DNA of 44,859 nucleotides, taken from positions 1 through 44,859 of the forward strand of contig WFRX01000260.1 in NCBI GenBank assembly GCA_015486285.1, read 5' to 3'. Position numbers and translations under genes: made by a program. Source of the DNA: a bacterium. Its GTDB lineage: Bacteria > Desulfobacterota > DSWW01. The notes beneath the pieces were generated by a model. It was not told where the DNA came from. It was given only the letters and a program-made list of their open reading frames with translations, and made no database searches. Below, one piece after another: positions 16,550-26,026 of the stretch; position 1 is the stretch's first letter, and each line of letters begins with the position of its first letter.

Positions 16550-18364
16550 ATGCATATTCTGGGCATTTCCTGTTTCTATCACGACAGCGCCGCCTGCCTG
16601 GTCCGAGACGGGGAGGTCATAGCCGCAGCCCAGGAAGAGCGTTTTTCCCGAAAAAAGCACGACCCGAGGTTTCCCGGTAATGCAATTGCTTACTGCCTCC
16701 GGGAAGGGGGGATCGACGTCCGAGGCGTGGATCATGTCGTGTTCTACGACAAGCCGCTGCTGACCTTTGAACGTCTGCTGATGACCTATCTCACCGTTGC
16801 CCCTCGGGGGCTGCGGTCCTGGCTGCAGGCGATGCCTCTCTGGCTCGGTCGGAAACTTCATTTCCAACGGGTCGTCCGCCGGGAAACGGGCTACGAGGGC
16901 CCCGTGCTTTTCACCGAACACCATGAATCCCACGCGGCGTCGGCGTTCTACCCCTCTCCTTTCGAGGAAGCCGCCATACTCACGGTGGACGGCGTGGGTG
17001 AATGGGCCACGGCGAGCTACGGGTTCGGGAAGGGTTCGGAAATCACCCTGCTCAAGGAACTGCATTTCCCCGATTCCCTCGGGCTCCTATACTCCGCATT
17101 CACCTATTTCACGGGTTTCAAGGTCAACTCGGGCGAATACAAACTCATGGGGCTCGCTCCTTACGGCGTGCCGCGGTACAAGGATCTGATCCTCTCGGAA
17201 ATCGTGGATCTGAAGGAGGACGGCTCCCTCAGGCTGAATCTCTCCTATTTCGATTTCCTGGGGGGCCTCCGTATGACCAACCGCCGCTTTGCCAGGCTCT
17301 TCGGGGGCCCGGCCCGCAGGCCGGAGGCGGAAATCACTCAACGCGAAATGGACATCGCCGCGAGCATCCAGTCCGTGACGGAGGAAGCGCTCCGAAGGAT
17401 GGCCGTCCACGTCCGGAGGGAAACCGGCCGGAAAAACCTCTGCCTGGCGGGGGGGGTTGCGCTCAACTGCGTGGCCAACGGCCGGATCCTGCGGGAAGGC
17501 CCTTTCGGGAATATCTGGATTCAGCCGGCTGCGGGTGATGCCGGCGGCGCCTTGGGCAGCGCTCTTTCGGTCTGGTACCGGTACCTGGGGAACCGCAGAA
17601 GTGTCGACGGCACCGATGACGGACAGCAGGGTTCCTACCTTGGACCTCGTTTTTCGAATGAAGAAGTAAGGGCCTTCCTTGCGAGTCGCCGATACCCATA
17701 CCATGAGCTCGCCCCGGAGGGGCGGGCCCGCGTCGTGGCGCAACAGATCGCCGACGGGAAAATCGTTGGATACATGGCGGGGCGAATGGAGTTCGGGCCG
17801 AGGGCCCTCGGGGCGAGAAGCATCCTCGGCGATGCCCGGCGGGAGGACACCCAGAGTGTGATGAACCGGAAGATCAAGTACCGAGAGTCTTTCCGCCCCT
17901 TTGCGCCTTCGGTGCTGGAAGAGAAAGCCGGGGAATACTTCGATCTGGACACGCCGAGCCCTTACATGCTTCTCGTGGCCTACCTTCGGGAGGAGAGAAG
18001 ACTGCCGCAGCCCTCGGGGGAGGGGAGGTCTCTCGTTGAGAGGCTCAGGGCAAAGAGAAGCGACTTGCCGGCGGTCACCCACCTGGACTACTCCGCAAGG
18101 GTTCAGACGGTAAATCCGAGGAAAAAGCCGGACTATTACGCGGTCCTCTCGGAATTCGAGAGATTGACCGGCTGTGCCGTGATGGTGAACACCAGCTTCA
18201 ACATACGGGGCGAACCGATCGTCTGCACGCCGGAGGATGCGTATCGTTGTTTCATGCGCACGGAGATGGATGTGCTGGTCATGGAGGACTCCATTCTCTA
18301 CAAAAACGAACAACCACCGTGGCAGGAAAAGGCGGACTGGCGGAATGGGCTCGAACTCGACTGA
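16550..18364 (+). CDS. NodU/CmcH-type carbamoyltransferase
   Basis: 604 residues, full length for the family. Transfers a carbamoyl group from carbamoyl phosphate, via carbamoyl-AMP, to a hydroxyl, typically of a sugar or natural product. The N-terminal ASKHA-like domain begins LGISCFYHDSAACLV and has QEERFSRKKHD and EHHESHAASAFYPSPFEEA; LTVDGVGEWAT and NSGEYKLMGLAPYG follow. The C-terminal YrdC-like domain has GRMEFGPRALGARSIL and NTSFNIRGEPIVCTPEDA. All main motifs are intact. The gene overlaps the next by 20 nt. Context suggests carbamoylation of a glycan residue. Confidence 0.92.
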   Translation: MHILGISCFYHDSAACLVRDGEVIAAAQEERFSRKKHDPRFPGNAIAYCLREGGIDVRGVDHVVFYDKPLLTFERLLMTYLTVAPRGLRSWLQAMPLWLGRKLHFQRVVRRETGYEGPVLFTEHHESHAASAFYPSPFEEAAILTVDGVGEWATASYGFGKGSEITLLKELHFPDSLGLLYSAFTYFTGFKVNSGEYKLMGLAPYGVPRYKDLILSEIVDLKEDGSLRLNLSYFDFLGGLRMTNRRFARLFGGPARRPEAEITQREMDIAASIQSVTEEALRRMAVHVRRETGRKNLCLAGGVALNCVANGRILREGPFGNIWIQPAAGDAGGALGSALSVWYRYLGNRRSVDGTDDGQQGSYLGPRFSNEEVRAFLASRRYPYHELAPEGRARVVAQQIADGKIVGYMAGRMEFGPRALGARSILGDARREDTQSVMNRKIKYRESFRPFAPSVLEEKAGEYFDLDTPSPYMLLVAYLREERRLPQPSGEGRSLVERLRAKRSDLPAVTHLDYSARVQTVNPRKKPDYYAVLSEFERLTGCAVMVNTSFNIRGEPIVCTPEDAYRCFMRTEMDVLVMEDSILYKNEQPPWQEKADWRNGLELD

Positions 18365-18746
18365 CAAGAAAGAGATCAGAAGGTTCGGCCTCATCGCCGC
18401 CCCTTTCTTCGCCTCGCTCTGTGCCCTGGGCGTCTGGAGGGCGAGAACCCTGCCCATCTTCCTGTTCGGCTTCCTCGCCTTCCTCGGGATCTGCTTTCTC
18501 CTGTTCCCCGGGCCCTTCCGCCCTGTCCACGCGGCCTGGCTGAAGGTCGCCCACGGCGTGGGTCGCCTCCTCACCGCTTTCGTCCTGACGCTTGCCTATT
18601 ACCTGGTCATCACTCCCTCGGCATGGCTGAAACGCATCTTCGGCGGACGGCCCCTTCCCATGAAACCGGACAAGAAGGCATCCTCTTATTGGGTCACCCG
18701 AAGTGAGCCGGCTCAACCACAAGAACGATTCGTGAAGCGATATTGA
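18345..18746 (+). CDS. SxtJ-like small membrane protein
   Basis: 133 residues starting at the ATG at 18345 inside the end of the carbamoyltransferase gene, so the two are translationally coupled. Two or three hydrophobic segments are seen (about 13-30, 34-52 and 70-92), followed by a basic tail. Small SxtJ-family proteins regularly follow carbamoyltransferases in saxitoxin and glycan clusters; their role is not established. The DUF5989/SxtK partner often found next is missing here. An upstream in-frame ATG at 18237 lies inside the neighbouring gene and is rejected. Confidence 0.75.
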   Translation: MGSNSTDKKEIRRFGLIAAPFFASLCALGVWRARTLPIFLFGFLAFLGICFLLFPGPFRPVHAAWLKVAHGVGRLLTAFVLTLAYYLVITPSAWLKRIFGGRPLPMKPDKKASSYWVTRSEPAQPQERFVKRY

Positions 18747-18757
18747 AAGAAGGGACC

Positions 18758-18814
18758 ATGCGAACAACATATATGTATGCGCTGCTCCGACCCGGGACGG
18801 TGGGAACGCAATGA
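18758..18814 (+). CDS. Possible 18-residue leader peptide coupled to the GT2 gene
   Basis: A tiny frame (MRTTYMYALL...) with AGAAGGG 3-4 nt before its ATG. Its TGA overlaps the ATG of the following glycosyltransferase gene (ATGA at 18811-18814). It may serve only to couple ribosomes to the next start, or it may be chance. No homologue is known to me. Confidence 0.2.
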   Translation: MRTTYMYALLRPGTVGTQ

Positions 18815-19890
18815 ACGCCCGGAAAAGCCAGGATGAACGGCCTTCCCTCTGCGTCATCAACCACAATGGCGAGCACTACCTCGTGGAAACCCTCGAGTCG
18901 GCGCTCGCCCAGGGCGACCGATTCCGGGAAATCCTTCTGGTGGACGACGCCTCGCAGGACGAGAGCCTGAACATCGTCAGAGAGCGCTTCCCTTCCGTAA
19001 AGGTCCTTCAGATCCCGGAGAACCTGGGCCCCGCCGAGGCAAGGAACAGGGCCTTTTCCGGGGCCTCCAGCGACCGGATCGTGTTCCTCGACAATGACGT
19101 CTGCATGGACGTTGATTGCGTGGATCGACTGCAACAGGCATTGGACGAACATCCGCTCGCGGTGGCGGCCATGCCCTGTGTCCTGTTTGCCCGGCGGAGG
19201 GATGTGGTTCAGTATACGGGCGGGGAGGCTCATTTCCTCGGTTTGATGTCCCTGCACGATGAGGGCCGGCCCGTGCGGCTCCTGGAGACGAAAACAAGGC
19301 GGATCGGGTCTATCGTCACGGCCTGCTTCCTCCTGGACCGGAGCAGATGGGGCAGGGAAAGGCCTTTCGACGAATCCTTCTTCATCTATCTGGAGGACCA
19401 CGACTTCGGTTTGAGAAGCAGGCTCCTGGGACACGATATCCTCTCCGTCCCGTCCGCCCGCTGCTTCCACCGGGAAGGGACCCCGGGGCTCTCGTTGAGA
19501 AAGACGGGACGATACGCGGACAAGCGGCTGGAATGCCTGATTCGAAACCGGTGGCTGATCGTCCTGAAGAACTACTCGCTCAGATCCCTTTTGCTCCTGG
19601 CGCCCGTCTTCGCCGTGTATGAACTCTGCCAGGTCCTGGTCGTCATCAAGAAGGGGTGGCTTCTCCCGTGGATGAACGCAGCGACCTGGATCCTCAAGAA
19701 TGCGGCCGCGGTCATGAACAGGAGAAAAGTCATTCAGCGCAAGAGACGAAGACCCGACCGGGAACTCCTTACGGGAGGCCCGATTCCCTTCCGGGAAGAG
19801 CTTGCCGGGTCCCGGCTCGAGCGCCTCGGACGCGCCGGGCTGGAAGGCCTTTGCGCTTTCTACTGGAAGCTCATCGCCCGGTTCGTGTAG
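18811..19890 (+). CDS. Glycosyltransferase family 2
   Basis: 359 residues. A GT-A fold is evident: INHNGEHYLVETLESAL at the N terminus, EILLVDDASQDES, ENLGPAEARNRAF and FLDNDVCMD (the DxD-type metal/nucleotide-sugar motif). EDHDFGLR follows further on as the likely acceptor/catalytic ED region. A hydrophobic stretch (SLLLLAPVFAVYELCQVLVVI) near 265-285 suggests membrane association, as in rhamnosyltransferase-like polysaccharide enzymes. The donor and acceptor cannot be read from sequence. GTGGGA lies 6-7 nt before the ATG. Confidence 0.88.
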   Translation: MNARKSQDERPSLCVINHNGEHYLVETLESALAQGDRFREILLVDDASQDESLNIVRERFPSVKVLQIPENLGPAEARNRAFSGASSDRIVFLDNDVCMDVDCVDRLQQALDEHPLAVAAMPCVLFARRRDVVQYTGGEAHFLGLMSLHDEGRPVRLLETKTRRIGSIVTACFLLDRSRWGRERPFDESFFIYLEDHDFGLRSRLLGHDILSVPSARCFHREGTPGLSLRKTGRYADKRLECLIRNRWLIVLKNYSLRSLLLLAPVFAVYELCQVLVVIKKGWLLPWMNAATWILKNAAAVMNRRKVIQRKRRRPDRELLTGGPIPFREELAGSRLERLGRAGLEGLCAFYWKLIARFV

Positions 19891-19933
19891 GTTCGACGGA
19901 GCGGGTGTCTACGATTCGGGAGTACAGAATAGG

Positions 19934-21121
19934 ATGGAACGCAAACTGAAAATAGCGACCATCGCGGCCTGCCCGTTTCCATGGCCGAGAGGGACCCCTT
20001 TACGGATCCTGCGGCTGTCCGAAGCCCTCTCCAAGAGAGGACACGAGCTGCATATCATCACCTATCACCTCGGCGATACCGACACGAAAGTCCCCGGTAC
20101 GATCCACCGGATCAGGGAGGTGAAGACCTACACGAAGTCTTCGCCGGGTCCGTCTTACCAGAAGCTGCTCCTCCTCGATCCCCTTCTGGCCATGAAGCTC
20201 ATGGAGGTCTTGCGGCACAACGAAATCGACATCCTCCATGCCCACCATTACGAAGGGCTTGTCGTCTCCGCACTGGTCCGGCGGTGGACGAAGCATCCCC
20301 TCGTGTTCGATGCACACACCCTGCTCGAATCCGAGTTGCCCTATTACGGACTCGGCCTCTCCGGGAGGATGAAGAAGGGGATCGGCAGACGCCTGGACAG
20401 CATGTTGCCGCAATGGTCGGACCACATCATTGCGGTAAGCGGGCAGATCCGGGACAAGCTCGCAGCCGCTGCGGGCGTTCCCGAGGAGAAAATAACGGTG
20501 ATTTCAGAAGGTGTGGAGCGGGAAGTGTTCTTCCCCGACCACCCCGTTGCGGCATCGTCTTGCACCGAAGGCGGAAGGCGCCTGGTCTTTGCGGGCAATC
20601 TGGCCGAGTACCAGCGAGTGGACCTCCTCCTCAAGGCCTTTCGGGAAATCAGTCTCCGGAAGAAGGGGGTGCGTCTGCTCATCGTCACGAATGATTCCTT
20701 TGAAGGCTACGACGCCATGGCCCGACAGATGGAGATCCGGTCTCTTCTCGACATCGTCTCTTCGAGGTTTGAAGATCTTCCGGGCTATTTCGCCGGATCG
20801 GAGATTGCCCTGAATCCCCGAACGGCGTGCGACGGGGTTCCGCAGAAGTTGCTCAACTACATGGCCGCCGGCAAACCGGTCGTCTCGTATGAGGGGTCCG
20901 CGGCCTGCCTCGAGCACGGAAGGACGGGTTGGGTCGTGAAGAATGGGGATATCGCGGGTTTTGCCGCTGGGGTTCTTCGCCTCCTTGACGATCCTGAACT
21001 CGCGGCAAAAATCGGAAGCAACGCCCGACAGGAGGTCTTGCTCCATCATACATGGGACAAGAAGGCCATGGAGGCGGAAGCGGTCTACAACCGGCTTCTT
21101 GCCGGAAGATTCGTTCCCTGA
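19934..21121 (+). CDS. Glycosyltransferase family 4 (GT-B), copy 1
   Basis: 395 residues from the ATG at 19934, with GGGAG 11 nt upstream. The N-terminal Rossmann domain has FPWPRGTPLRILRLSEALSKRGHEL and ILHAHHYEGLVVSALVRRW. The C-terminal donor domain has ISEGVEREVF, LVFAGNLAEYQRVDLLLKAF and DGVPQKLLNYMAAGKPVVSY. The usual Glu of the EX7E motif is Asn here (KLLNYMA), an atypical but known type of variation. It probably adds a sugar to the lipid-linked intermediate. An upstream in-frame extension overlaps the GT2 gene and is not used. Confidence 0.88.
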   Translation: MERKLKIATIAACPFPWPRGTPLRILRLSEALSKRGHELHIITYHLGDTDTKVPGTIHRIREVKTYTKSSPGPSYQKLLLLDPLLAMKLMEVLRHNEIDILHAHHYEGLVVSALVRRWTKHPLVFDAHTLLESELPYYGLGLSGRMKKGIGRRLDSMLPQWSDHIIAVSGQIRDKLAAAAGVPEEKITVISEGVEREVFFPDHPVAASSCTEGGRRLVFAGNLAEYQRVDLLLKAFREISLRKKGVRLLIVTNDSFEGYDAMARQMEIRSLLDIVSSRFEDLPGYFAGSEIALNPRTACDGVPQKLLNYMAAGKPVVSYEGSAACLEHGRTGWVVKNGDIAGFAAGVLRLLDDPELAAKIGSNARQEVLLHHTWDKKAMEAEAVYNRLLAGRFVP

Positions 21122-21133
21122 ACACCGTCAAAA

Positions 21134-22432
21134 ATGCGTTTCCAGTCAACAGAAGGCATTCATGGGCATTGGGGCACATTCAAGGTGAGTTCAACCAGGC
21201 GACTTTCTGTTTGCTACATGGTCCCCGGCCACAATCTCCTGACCTCGGCCGGCCCCAGCCGGAACGTCCTCTCCGTGGCCGAAGCGCTGAGCAGATGGGC
21301 CGACGTCACCGTGGCCTTTCGGAAGATCCTTGAACCCACCGGGCCCAGGCCCTTTCGTGTAGCGGAAATCGCCCCCGGCGGGACCGAATCGACGGCTTAC
21401 GTTGACGATGCCGCTGTACGGGGAATAGGCTATGGGGAATTTGTCTCTTACTTGCGGTCCATCCGGCGGTTCCTGATGAAAGAACTTCATTCCTATGACC
21501 TGGTTCTGGAGAAAAGCTGGCTTCTCTCCGGCTATGTGTCGGCCTATTGCCGCAAGGCGGGAAAACCGTCCGCCCTTGTGGAAAACATCGTCCCGGCTCC
21601 GCCGGGATTTTTCCGGAGTCGTCTCGGAATCCGAAAACATGTCCGTCTTTCCGTGGCAGGCCTTCTCACCGACCGATACATAAGGAAAGCGCCGCTCGTC
21701 ATCGCGGAAACAGAAGCGTTGAAGCGCGCCCTCGTGCTGCGACGGAAGATCCCCGCGGGCAGGGTGCATGTAGTCGGCCTGGGCGTCGACCGCAACCTTT
21801 TCCGCCCGATTCCGCAGGATGAGGCGAGACGGGACCTGGGCATCCCCCCGGGCGAGACCGTTCTTCTCTATGCGGGGGTCCTGGATCAGACCCACAACCT
21901 TGCGCCGTTACTCGATGCGCTGGCCGCCGGCCCGGACCCATCGCCGGCATTGCACATCGCCGGTGACGGTATGCTCAGGGGCCGGTATGCGGAAAAGGCT
22001 GGAAGATGCCCGGGCCCCATCGTCTTTCACGGACGCGTGCCCTATGAGACAATGCCCAGATACATTGCTGCGGCGGATCTCTGCGTCGCACCCTATGATC
22101 TCGCCATGTTCCCATATGGAGAAGTAGCCTATTCGACCCTCAAGATCCCCGAGTATCTGGCGGTGGGCCGCCCTGTGGTGAGTGTTCCGAGCGGCCATAT
22201 ATGCGAATTGGTGAAGCCCCAGGCAACCGGGTTTCTCTTCCCCAACCGCGTTGAGGACTGGCTGGATTTTATCCGGAGAATGCCTCCCCGTCGCCGTCTG
22301 AGGCAGATGGGAGAAGCGGCGCTCCGTGAATCGTCCTTCCGCACCTGGGAGGACACGGCGTTCGAGTATCTGGCTTTGTGCGAAAGGGAAATCCTGCAAG
22401 CGGGGAAAACCGGGCATACGGTCTCCACCTGA
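21134..22432 (+). CDS. Glycosyltransferase family 4 (GT-B), copy 2
   Basis: 432 residues as given. The recognisable fold begins near residue 24 (RLSVCYMVPGHNLLTSAGPSRNV), so a GTG at 21185 or the internal ATG at that motif may be the true start; no strong ribosome site decides. The donor-binding half shows VGLGVDRNLFRP, LLYAGVLDQTHNLAPLL, FHGRVPYETMPRYIAAADLCVAPYD and STLKIPEYLAVGRPVVSVPSG. It starts 12 bases after the previous GT4, in one transcription unit. Sugar specificity is unknown. Confidence 0.85.
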   Translation: MRFQSTEGIHGHWGTFKVSSTRRLSVCYMVPGHNLLTSAGPSRNVLSVAEALSRWADVTVAFRKILEPTGPRPFRVAEIAPGGTESTAYVDDAAVRGIGYGEFVSYLRSIRRFLMKELHSYDLVLEKSWLLSGYVSAYCRKAGKPSALVENIVPAPPGFFRSRLGIRKHVRLSVAGLLTDRYIRKAPLVIAETEALKRALVLRRKIPAGRVHVVGLGVDRNLFRPIPQDEARRDLGIPPGETVLLYAGVLDQTHNLAPLLDALAAGPDPSPALHIAGDGMLRGRYAEKAGRCPGPIVFHGRVPYETMPRYIAAADLCVAPYDLAMFPYGEVAYSTLKIPEYLAVGRPVVSVPSGHICELVKPQATGFLFPNRVEDWLDFIRRMPPRRRLRQMGEAALRESSFRTWEDTAFEYLALCEREILQAGKTGHTVST

Positions 22433-22469
22433 AGACATGAACCGATCAACAGAAACGAGGTATCGACAA

Positions 22470-23489
22470 GTGACGATCAGGATTTTGCACGTAGGGGTTG
22501 GCATTCGAGGACGGCATTGGCTGGATATCGTCAGGGACTATCCCGATGCGGTTTCGGCGGGATGCGTGGATCCCCTGAAGGAATCGCTGGAACAGGTCGC
22601 GGAGAAGCACTCGGCTCTACCGCTCTTCAGCGACCTCGAGGAAGGGCTGAAATCCGTCGAAGCGGATGCGGCGATTATCGCGAGCCATGCGCCGATGCAC
22701 ATGGACAACGCCCTCAGGTGTCTCGAGGCGGGACTCGCCGTCCTGGTGGAAAAACCGTTCGCACCGACCGTGCGGGAGGCCTGGGAGGTGATCGAACTGG
22801 GGGAGAAGCTGGACAAGGCGACGATCGCGGCCCAGAATTACCGCTTCAACCCGGCGGAACGCACGCTGCGGTCGCTCGTACGGCAGGGCCGCCTCGGGGC
22901 CGTCACGAATGTCGAATGCAGGGCCCGGCGTTTCCGCGCCGGCAGGGGAACCTTCCTCGCCTCGCTCGAGTATCCGCAGCTCATCGACGACGGCGTTCAT
23001 CACTTCGACAGCATACGAAGCATTCTCGGCTGCAATCCTGTCAGCGTGACGGCCCGGAGCTTCAACCCTCCCTGGAGCGAATACAGGCATGGGGCCGTCA
23101 CGGAAGCGCTCATCGAGATGGAAAAGGGGGTTCACGTCCAGTATCTTGGATCGATCGTGTCGCATCGGTATGGCTGGAGCCTCCGGATCGAGGGAGAAGA
23201 AGGGGAATGCTGGACCAACCGGCAGTGGGTCCTGTGGCGCAAGAAAGGAAAGAGGCTCTTCCGGCCGGTCAAGAAGGTTCCGGTGCCCGAGGGAGACGGG
23301 GCCTCCTACCCACGGGAAGGCTCGACCTCGCTTCTCAACAGCCTGAGAGACGCCGTTCGCGGGAAAAAGGAGCCGGAAACGAGCGGGCGGGACAATCTCT
23401 GGACCCTGGCGATCGTGGAGGCGGGTATGCGGTCCGACCGGGAGAGGCGGGAGGTCCGCGTGGAAGAAGTCATGAGAAAAGGCTCGTAA
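22470..23489 (+). CDS. Gfo/Idh/MocA family NAD(P)-dependent oxidoreductase
   Basis: 339 residues. The N-terminal Rossmann motif is ILHVGVGIRGRHW, with VEKPFA at 93-98 (Lys95 of the EKP catalytic motif) and IDDGVHHFDSI with His177/His178 at the usual active-site position. Family enzymes oxidise or reduce sugar nucleotides or inositols. Start choice: GTG 22470 has GAGG 9 nt upstream and aligns with the paralogue at 26064 (MPARIIHIGTG). The in-frame ATG at 22437 is 4 bases from the upstream stop and adds an unmatched 11 residues. It is strikingly similar to residues 1-340 of the fusion, for example NYRFxPAERTxRxLV and VTEALIEME versus CTEALIEME. Confidence 0.88.
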   Translation: MTIRILHVGVGIRGRHWLDIVRDYPDAVSAGCVDPLKESLEQVAEKHSALPLFSDLEEGLKSVEADAAIIASHAPMHMDNALRCLEAGLAVLVEKPFAPTVREAWEVIELGEKLDKATIAAQNYRFNPAERTLRSLVRQGRLGAVTNVECRARRFRAGRGTFLASLEYPQLIDDGVHHFDSIRSILGCNPVSVTARSFNPPWSEYRHGAVTEALIEMEKGVHVQYLGSIVSHRYGWSLRIEGEEGECWTNRQWVLWRKKGKRLFRPVKKVPVPEGDGASYPREGSTSLLNSLRDAVRGKKEPETSGRDNLWTLAIVEAGMRSDRERREVRVEEVMRKGS

Positions 23490-23576
23490 AGACGCCGTGA
23501 TTCAAGACTGGCGCGCCCTTTTCCGAATAGTGTAGAGGTGGAACCAGGCAGGGAAACATAGAACAGGGTAAGCCGG

Positions 23577-24479
23577 ATGATTTTCTATCTCCTCACCGTC
23601 TACGTTCATATCATGTGTGCCGTCCTCTGGACGGGCTATTCGCTCTTCTGGGCCGTCATCGCCGGCCCGGTGGTGCGGGAATTCGGCCCGTCGGAGTCGA
23701 CTCGCCTGTTTCGACGCCTGAGCGACGCGCCCTGGCCACCGCCGCAGATCCCGGTACCCGTGCGGCTCCGTTTTTCCGGCGTCGGCTGGACCCTCCTGGT
23801 CCTCTTCGCGGCCACGGGCGTGCTCGCGGCCCACCATCAGGGGGGAACGCTCGAGCGGATCCTCTCCGGGGCATTCTTTCGCGAACCCTTCGGGGCCTTA
23901 CTGGCCGTGAAACTCCTCTTTGTGGCCGGCCTGTTCCTCCTCCAGTTGCGCCTCACCCGCAGACCGACCCCGCGTATCTTCTATCTGAACCTCGCGGCAG
24001 GCGTCACTGTCGTCGCCCTTTCGGTGATCCTGGCACGCCTGGAACAGGCGGACTGGTACCTGCTGGCCGTGTTCCTGCACGTCACGGCCGCTCTGTTCTG
24101 GCTGGGGCACATGTTCTTCTGGTCTCTCGTGGCGGGATTCGTCACAAAGAGCATCGAGCCCCGGGAAACGGGCGACTTCATCCGCCGGGCAAGCCTCCGC
24201 ATGGGCGGCCTGGGCTGGCCGGCCCTCTCGGTTCTTTTTCTCACGGGAATCATCATCATCATCCACAGCAAGATTACCTTGCATCATATCGTTTCGGGGG
24301 AGTTCCTTTTCGACCCCATGGGCCGCGTCATGGCAGTCAAGATGTGTCTGGTAGGATGCATGGCCTTGTATCAGTGGTTTGTGGGGCACAGGCCGGCGCC
24401 TCGGCTCATCTACCTGGACATGCTCATTGCGCTCGTGATCATTGCTCTGTCCGTGTTGCGTGTGAGGTCCCCATGGTAG
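23577..24479 (+). CDS. Internally duplicated CopD-like integral membrane protein
   Basis: 300 residues with about eight hydrophobic segments. The two halves mirror one another: YVHIMCAVLWTGYSLFWAV against FLHVTAALFWLGHMFFWSL, GVGWTLLVLFAATG against GLGWPALSVLFLTG, and RPTPRIFYLNLAAGV against RPAPRLIYLDMLIAL. The conserved His in each half (YVH, FLH, plus further His after the third segment) recalls CopD/DUF-type membrane proteins that bind copper or haem; a redox or transport role is inference. The stop overlaps the ATG of the next gene (ATGGTAG). Its place between an oxidoreductase and a phosphodiesterase homologue suggests a joint function at the membrane. Confidence 0.7.
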   Translation: MIFYLLTVYVHIMCAVLWTGYSLFWAVIAGPVVREFGPSESTRLFRRLSDAPWPPPQIPVPVRLRFSGVGWTLLVLFAATGVLAAHHQGGTLERILSGAFFREPFGALLAVKLLFVAGLFLLQLRLTRRPTPRIFYLNLAAGVTVVALSVILARLEQADWYLLAVFLHVTAALFWLGHMFFWSLVAGFVTKSIEPRETGDFIRRASLRMGGLGWPALSVLFLTGIIIIIHSKITLHHIVSGEFLFDPMGRVMAVKMCLVGCMALYQWFVGHRPAPRLIYLDMLIALVIIALSVLRVRSPW

Positions 24480-26026
24480 CCGAAGCGAACTCTCCGAAGG
24501 TGCTCGTCATCGGGCTGGATGCAGGCTGCGGCAGGCTCATCCGGAAATGGGCCGGCACAGGCCATCTCCCGGCGATGGAGGCATTGATTTCCGACGGAAC
24601 ATGGAAATGGCTGAAGACGACGGCCGAATCGCTGCACGTCTCCGCCTGGCCGTCGATCTACACCGGCACCCTGCCCGGCAAGCATGGAGTCTATTACACC
24701 CTGCAACCCGCCCCCGGCCTGCAGGGCTACCGCCGGTTCGGCAGGGACCAGTACGGGCAACCGACCTTCTGGCGGATCCTGAGCGGCGCGGGCAGAAAAT
24801 GTACCGTCATGGATGCCACGTACACCCATCCGGAAAAAGGCTTCCAGGGCATACAGGTCTACGAGTGGGGCACCTGGGCCTGGTACTGGAAGCCCATGTC
24901 ACGGCCCGCCGGGATCATGAGGAAGCTGCGGAGGCACTGCGGGGAGTATCCCCTGGGGCTGGAAGCACACCGCCTCGGACTTGCAGCCTTCGATCCGGTT
25001 GAATTGAGAGACCGCCTGGTTCGAGCGGCCGCTGCCAAGACCGAGGCCGTCCTGTGGCTGATGGATCAGGCGCCCTGGGAGCTTTTCCTGACCGTATTCT
25101 GCGAGACGCATCCCGCCGCTCATTACTGCTGGCCCGCCGACGGGGTCTCGGACGGAATCGATCCCTCCGGGCCTGCGATAGAACCGCTCCGAGACGTGTA
25201 TCAGGCGGTCGACCGCGGAATCGGCAGGATCCTGGAGCGCGTCGGCCGGGAGACAACCGTGTTCATCATTTCCGGAGACGGTGTGGGTTCGAACGAGTCG
25301 GGCTGGCATCTCCTGCCCGAGGTGCTCAGACGGCTCGGCTTTTTCGCCGGTCCCGGGTCGGCAGGGCCGGAAAATCACGGGCAAAATGAAAATGGGGAGG
25401 GCGAGGGTTCCGGAAGTCTCCTCAAGAGGGTGAAAAACCTCGTGCCCGCGGATTTCCGCAAGTCCGTGGCCGAGTGTCTCCCCAACGGCATCCGTGATGC
25501 GATCAACAGAAGAATGGACGCTGCGGGCGTGGACTGGTCGAAAACGCGCGCCTATTGCCTCCCCACCGACCTGGAGGGATGCATCCGGATCAACCTGAAG
25601 GGACGGGAACCGCAGGGGGCCGTGGCCCCGGGGGAAGAATACCGACGTGTCTGCGGCGAACTGACAGAGGCCCTCCTGCAATTGACCAACCCGTCAACGG
25701 GCCGTCCGGCGGTCCACAAGGTCGTTCAAACGGAGGAGATCTTCCCCGGAGACCGCCGGCACTACCTCCCGGACCTGGTCGTCCTCTGGTCGGAGGGGAC
25801 GGAGATTTCGGCCCTCCGATCGGAAAAGATCGGGACGGTAAGCGGCCCGTCTCCAGATGCGAGGACGGGCACACACCGTCCGCCGGGATTCGTGATCATG
25901 CGGGGGCCGTCGATTCCCGGGGGGCGGCTCGGGGAAGAGGGGCATATCACCGATCTTGCACCGACCGTATTGGAACAACTGGGGGTCGTTCCCCCTGCAA
26001 CCATGGATGGAAAACCCTGGAAATAG
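24473..26026 (+). CDS. Alkaline phosphatase superfamily protein, stand-alone partner of the module
   Basis: 517 residues, start ATG at 24473 overlapping the CopD-like stop. Motifs: VIGLDAG (Asp16), LHVSAWPSIYTGTLPGKHG (about 54-72), ETHPAAHYCW at 211-220, SGDGVGSN at 267-274, and GTHRPPGFVIMRGP near the C terminus. Relative to type I phosphodiesterases (TDxxxH, SDHG), the third and fourth metal motifs are changed to THxxxH and SGDG. A low-complexity insert (GPENHGQNENGEGEGSG) divides the halves. The segment CIRINLKGREPQGAVAPGEEY is almost shared with the paralogues. No signal peptide. The reaction (phosphodiester cleavage or transfer) is unproven. Confidence 0.75.
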   Translation: MVAEANSPKVLVIGLDAGCGRLIRKWAGTGHLPAMEALISDGTWKWLKTTAESLHVSAWPSIYTGTLPGKHGVYYTLQPAPGLQGYRRFGRDQYGQPTFWRILSGAGRKCTVMDATYTHPEKGFQGIQVYEWGTWAWYWKPMSRPAGIMRKLRRHCGEYPLGLEAHRLGLAAFDPVELRDRLVRAAAAKTEAVLWLMDQAPWELFLTVFCETHPAAHYCWPADGVSDGIDPSGPAIEPLRDVYQAVDRGIGRILERVGRETTVFIISGDGVGSNESGWHLLPEVLRRLGFFAGPGSAGPENHGQNENGEGEGSGSLLKRVKNLVPADFRKSVAECLPNGIRDAINRRMDAAGVDWSKTRAYCLPTDLEGCIRINLKGREPQGAVAPGEEYRRVCGELTEALLQLTNPSTGRPAVHKVVQTEEIFPGDRRHYLPDLVVLWSEGTEISALRSEKIGTVSGPSPDARTGTHRPPGFVIMRGPSIPGGRLGEEGHITDLAPTVLEQLGVVPPATMDGKPWK

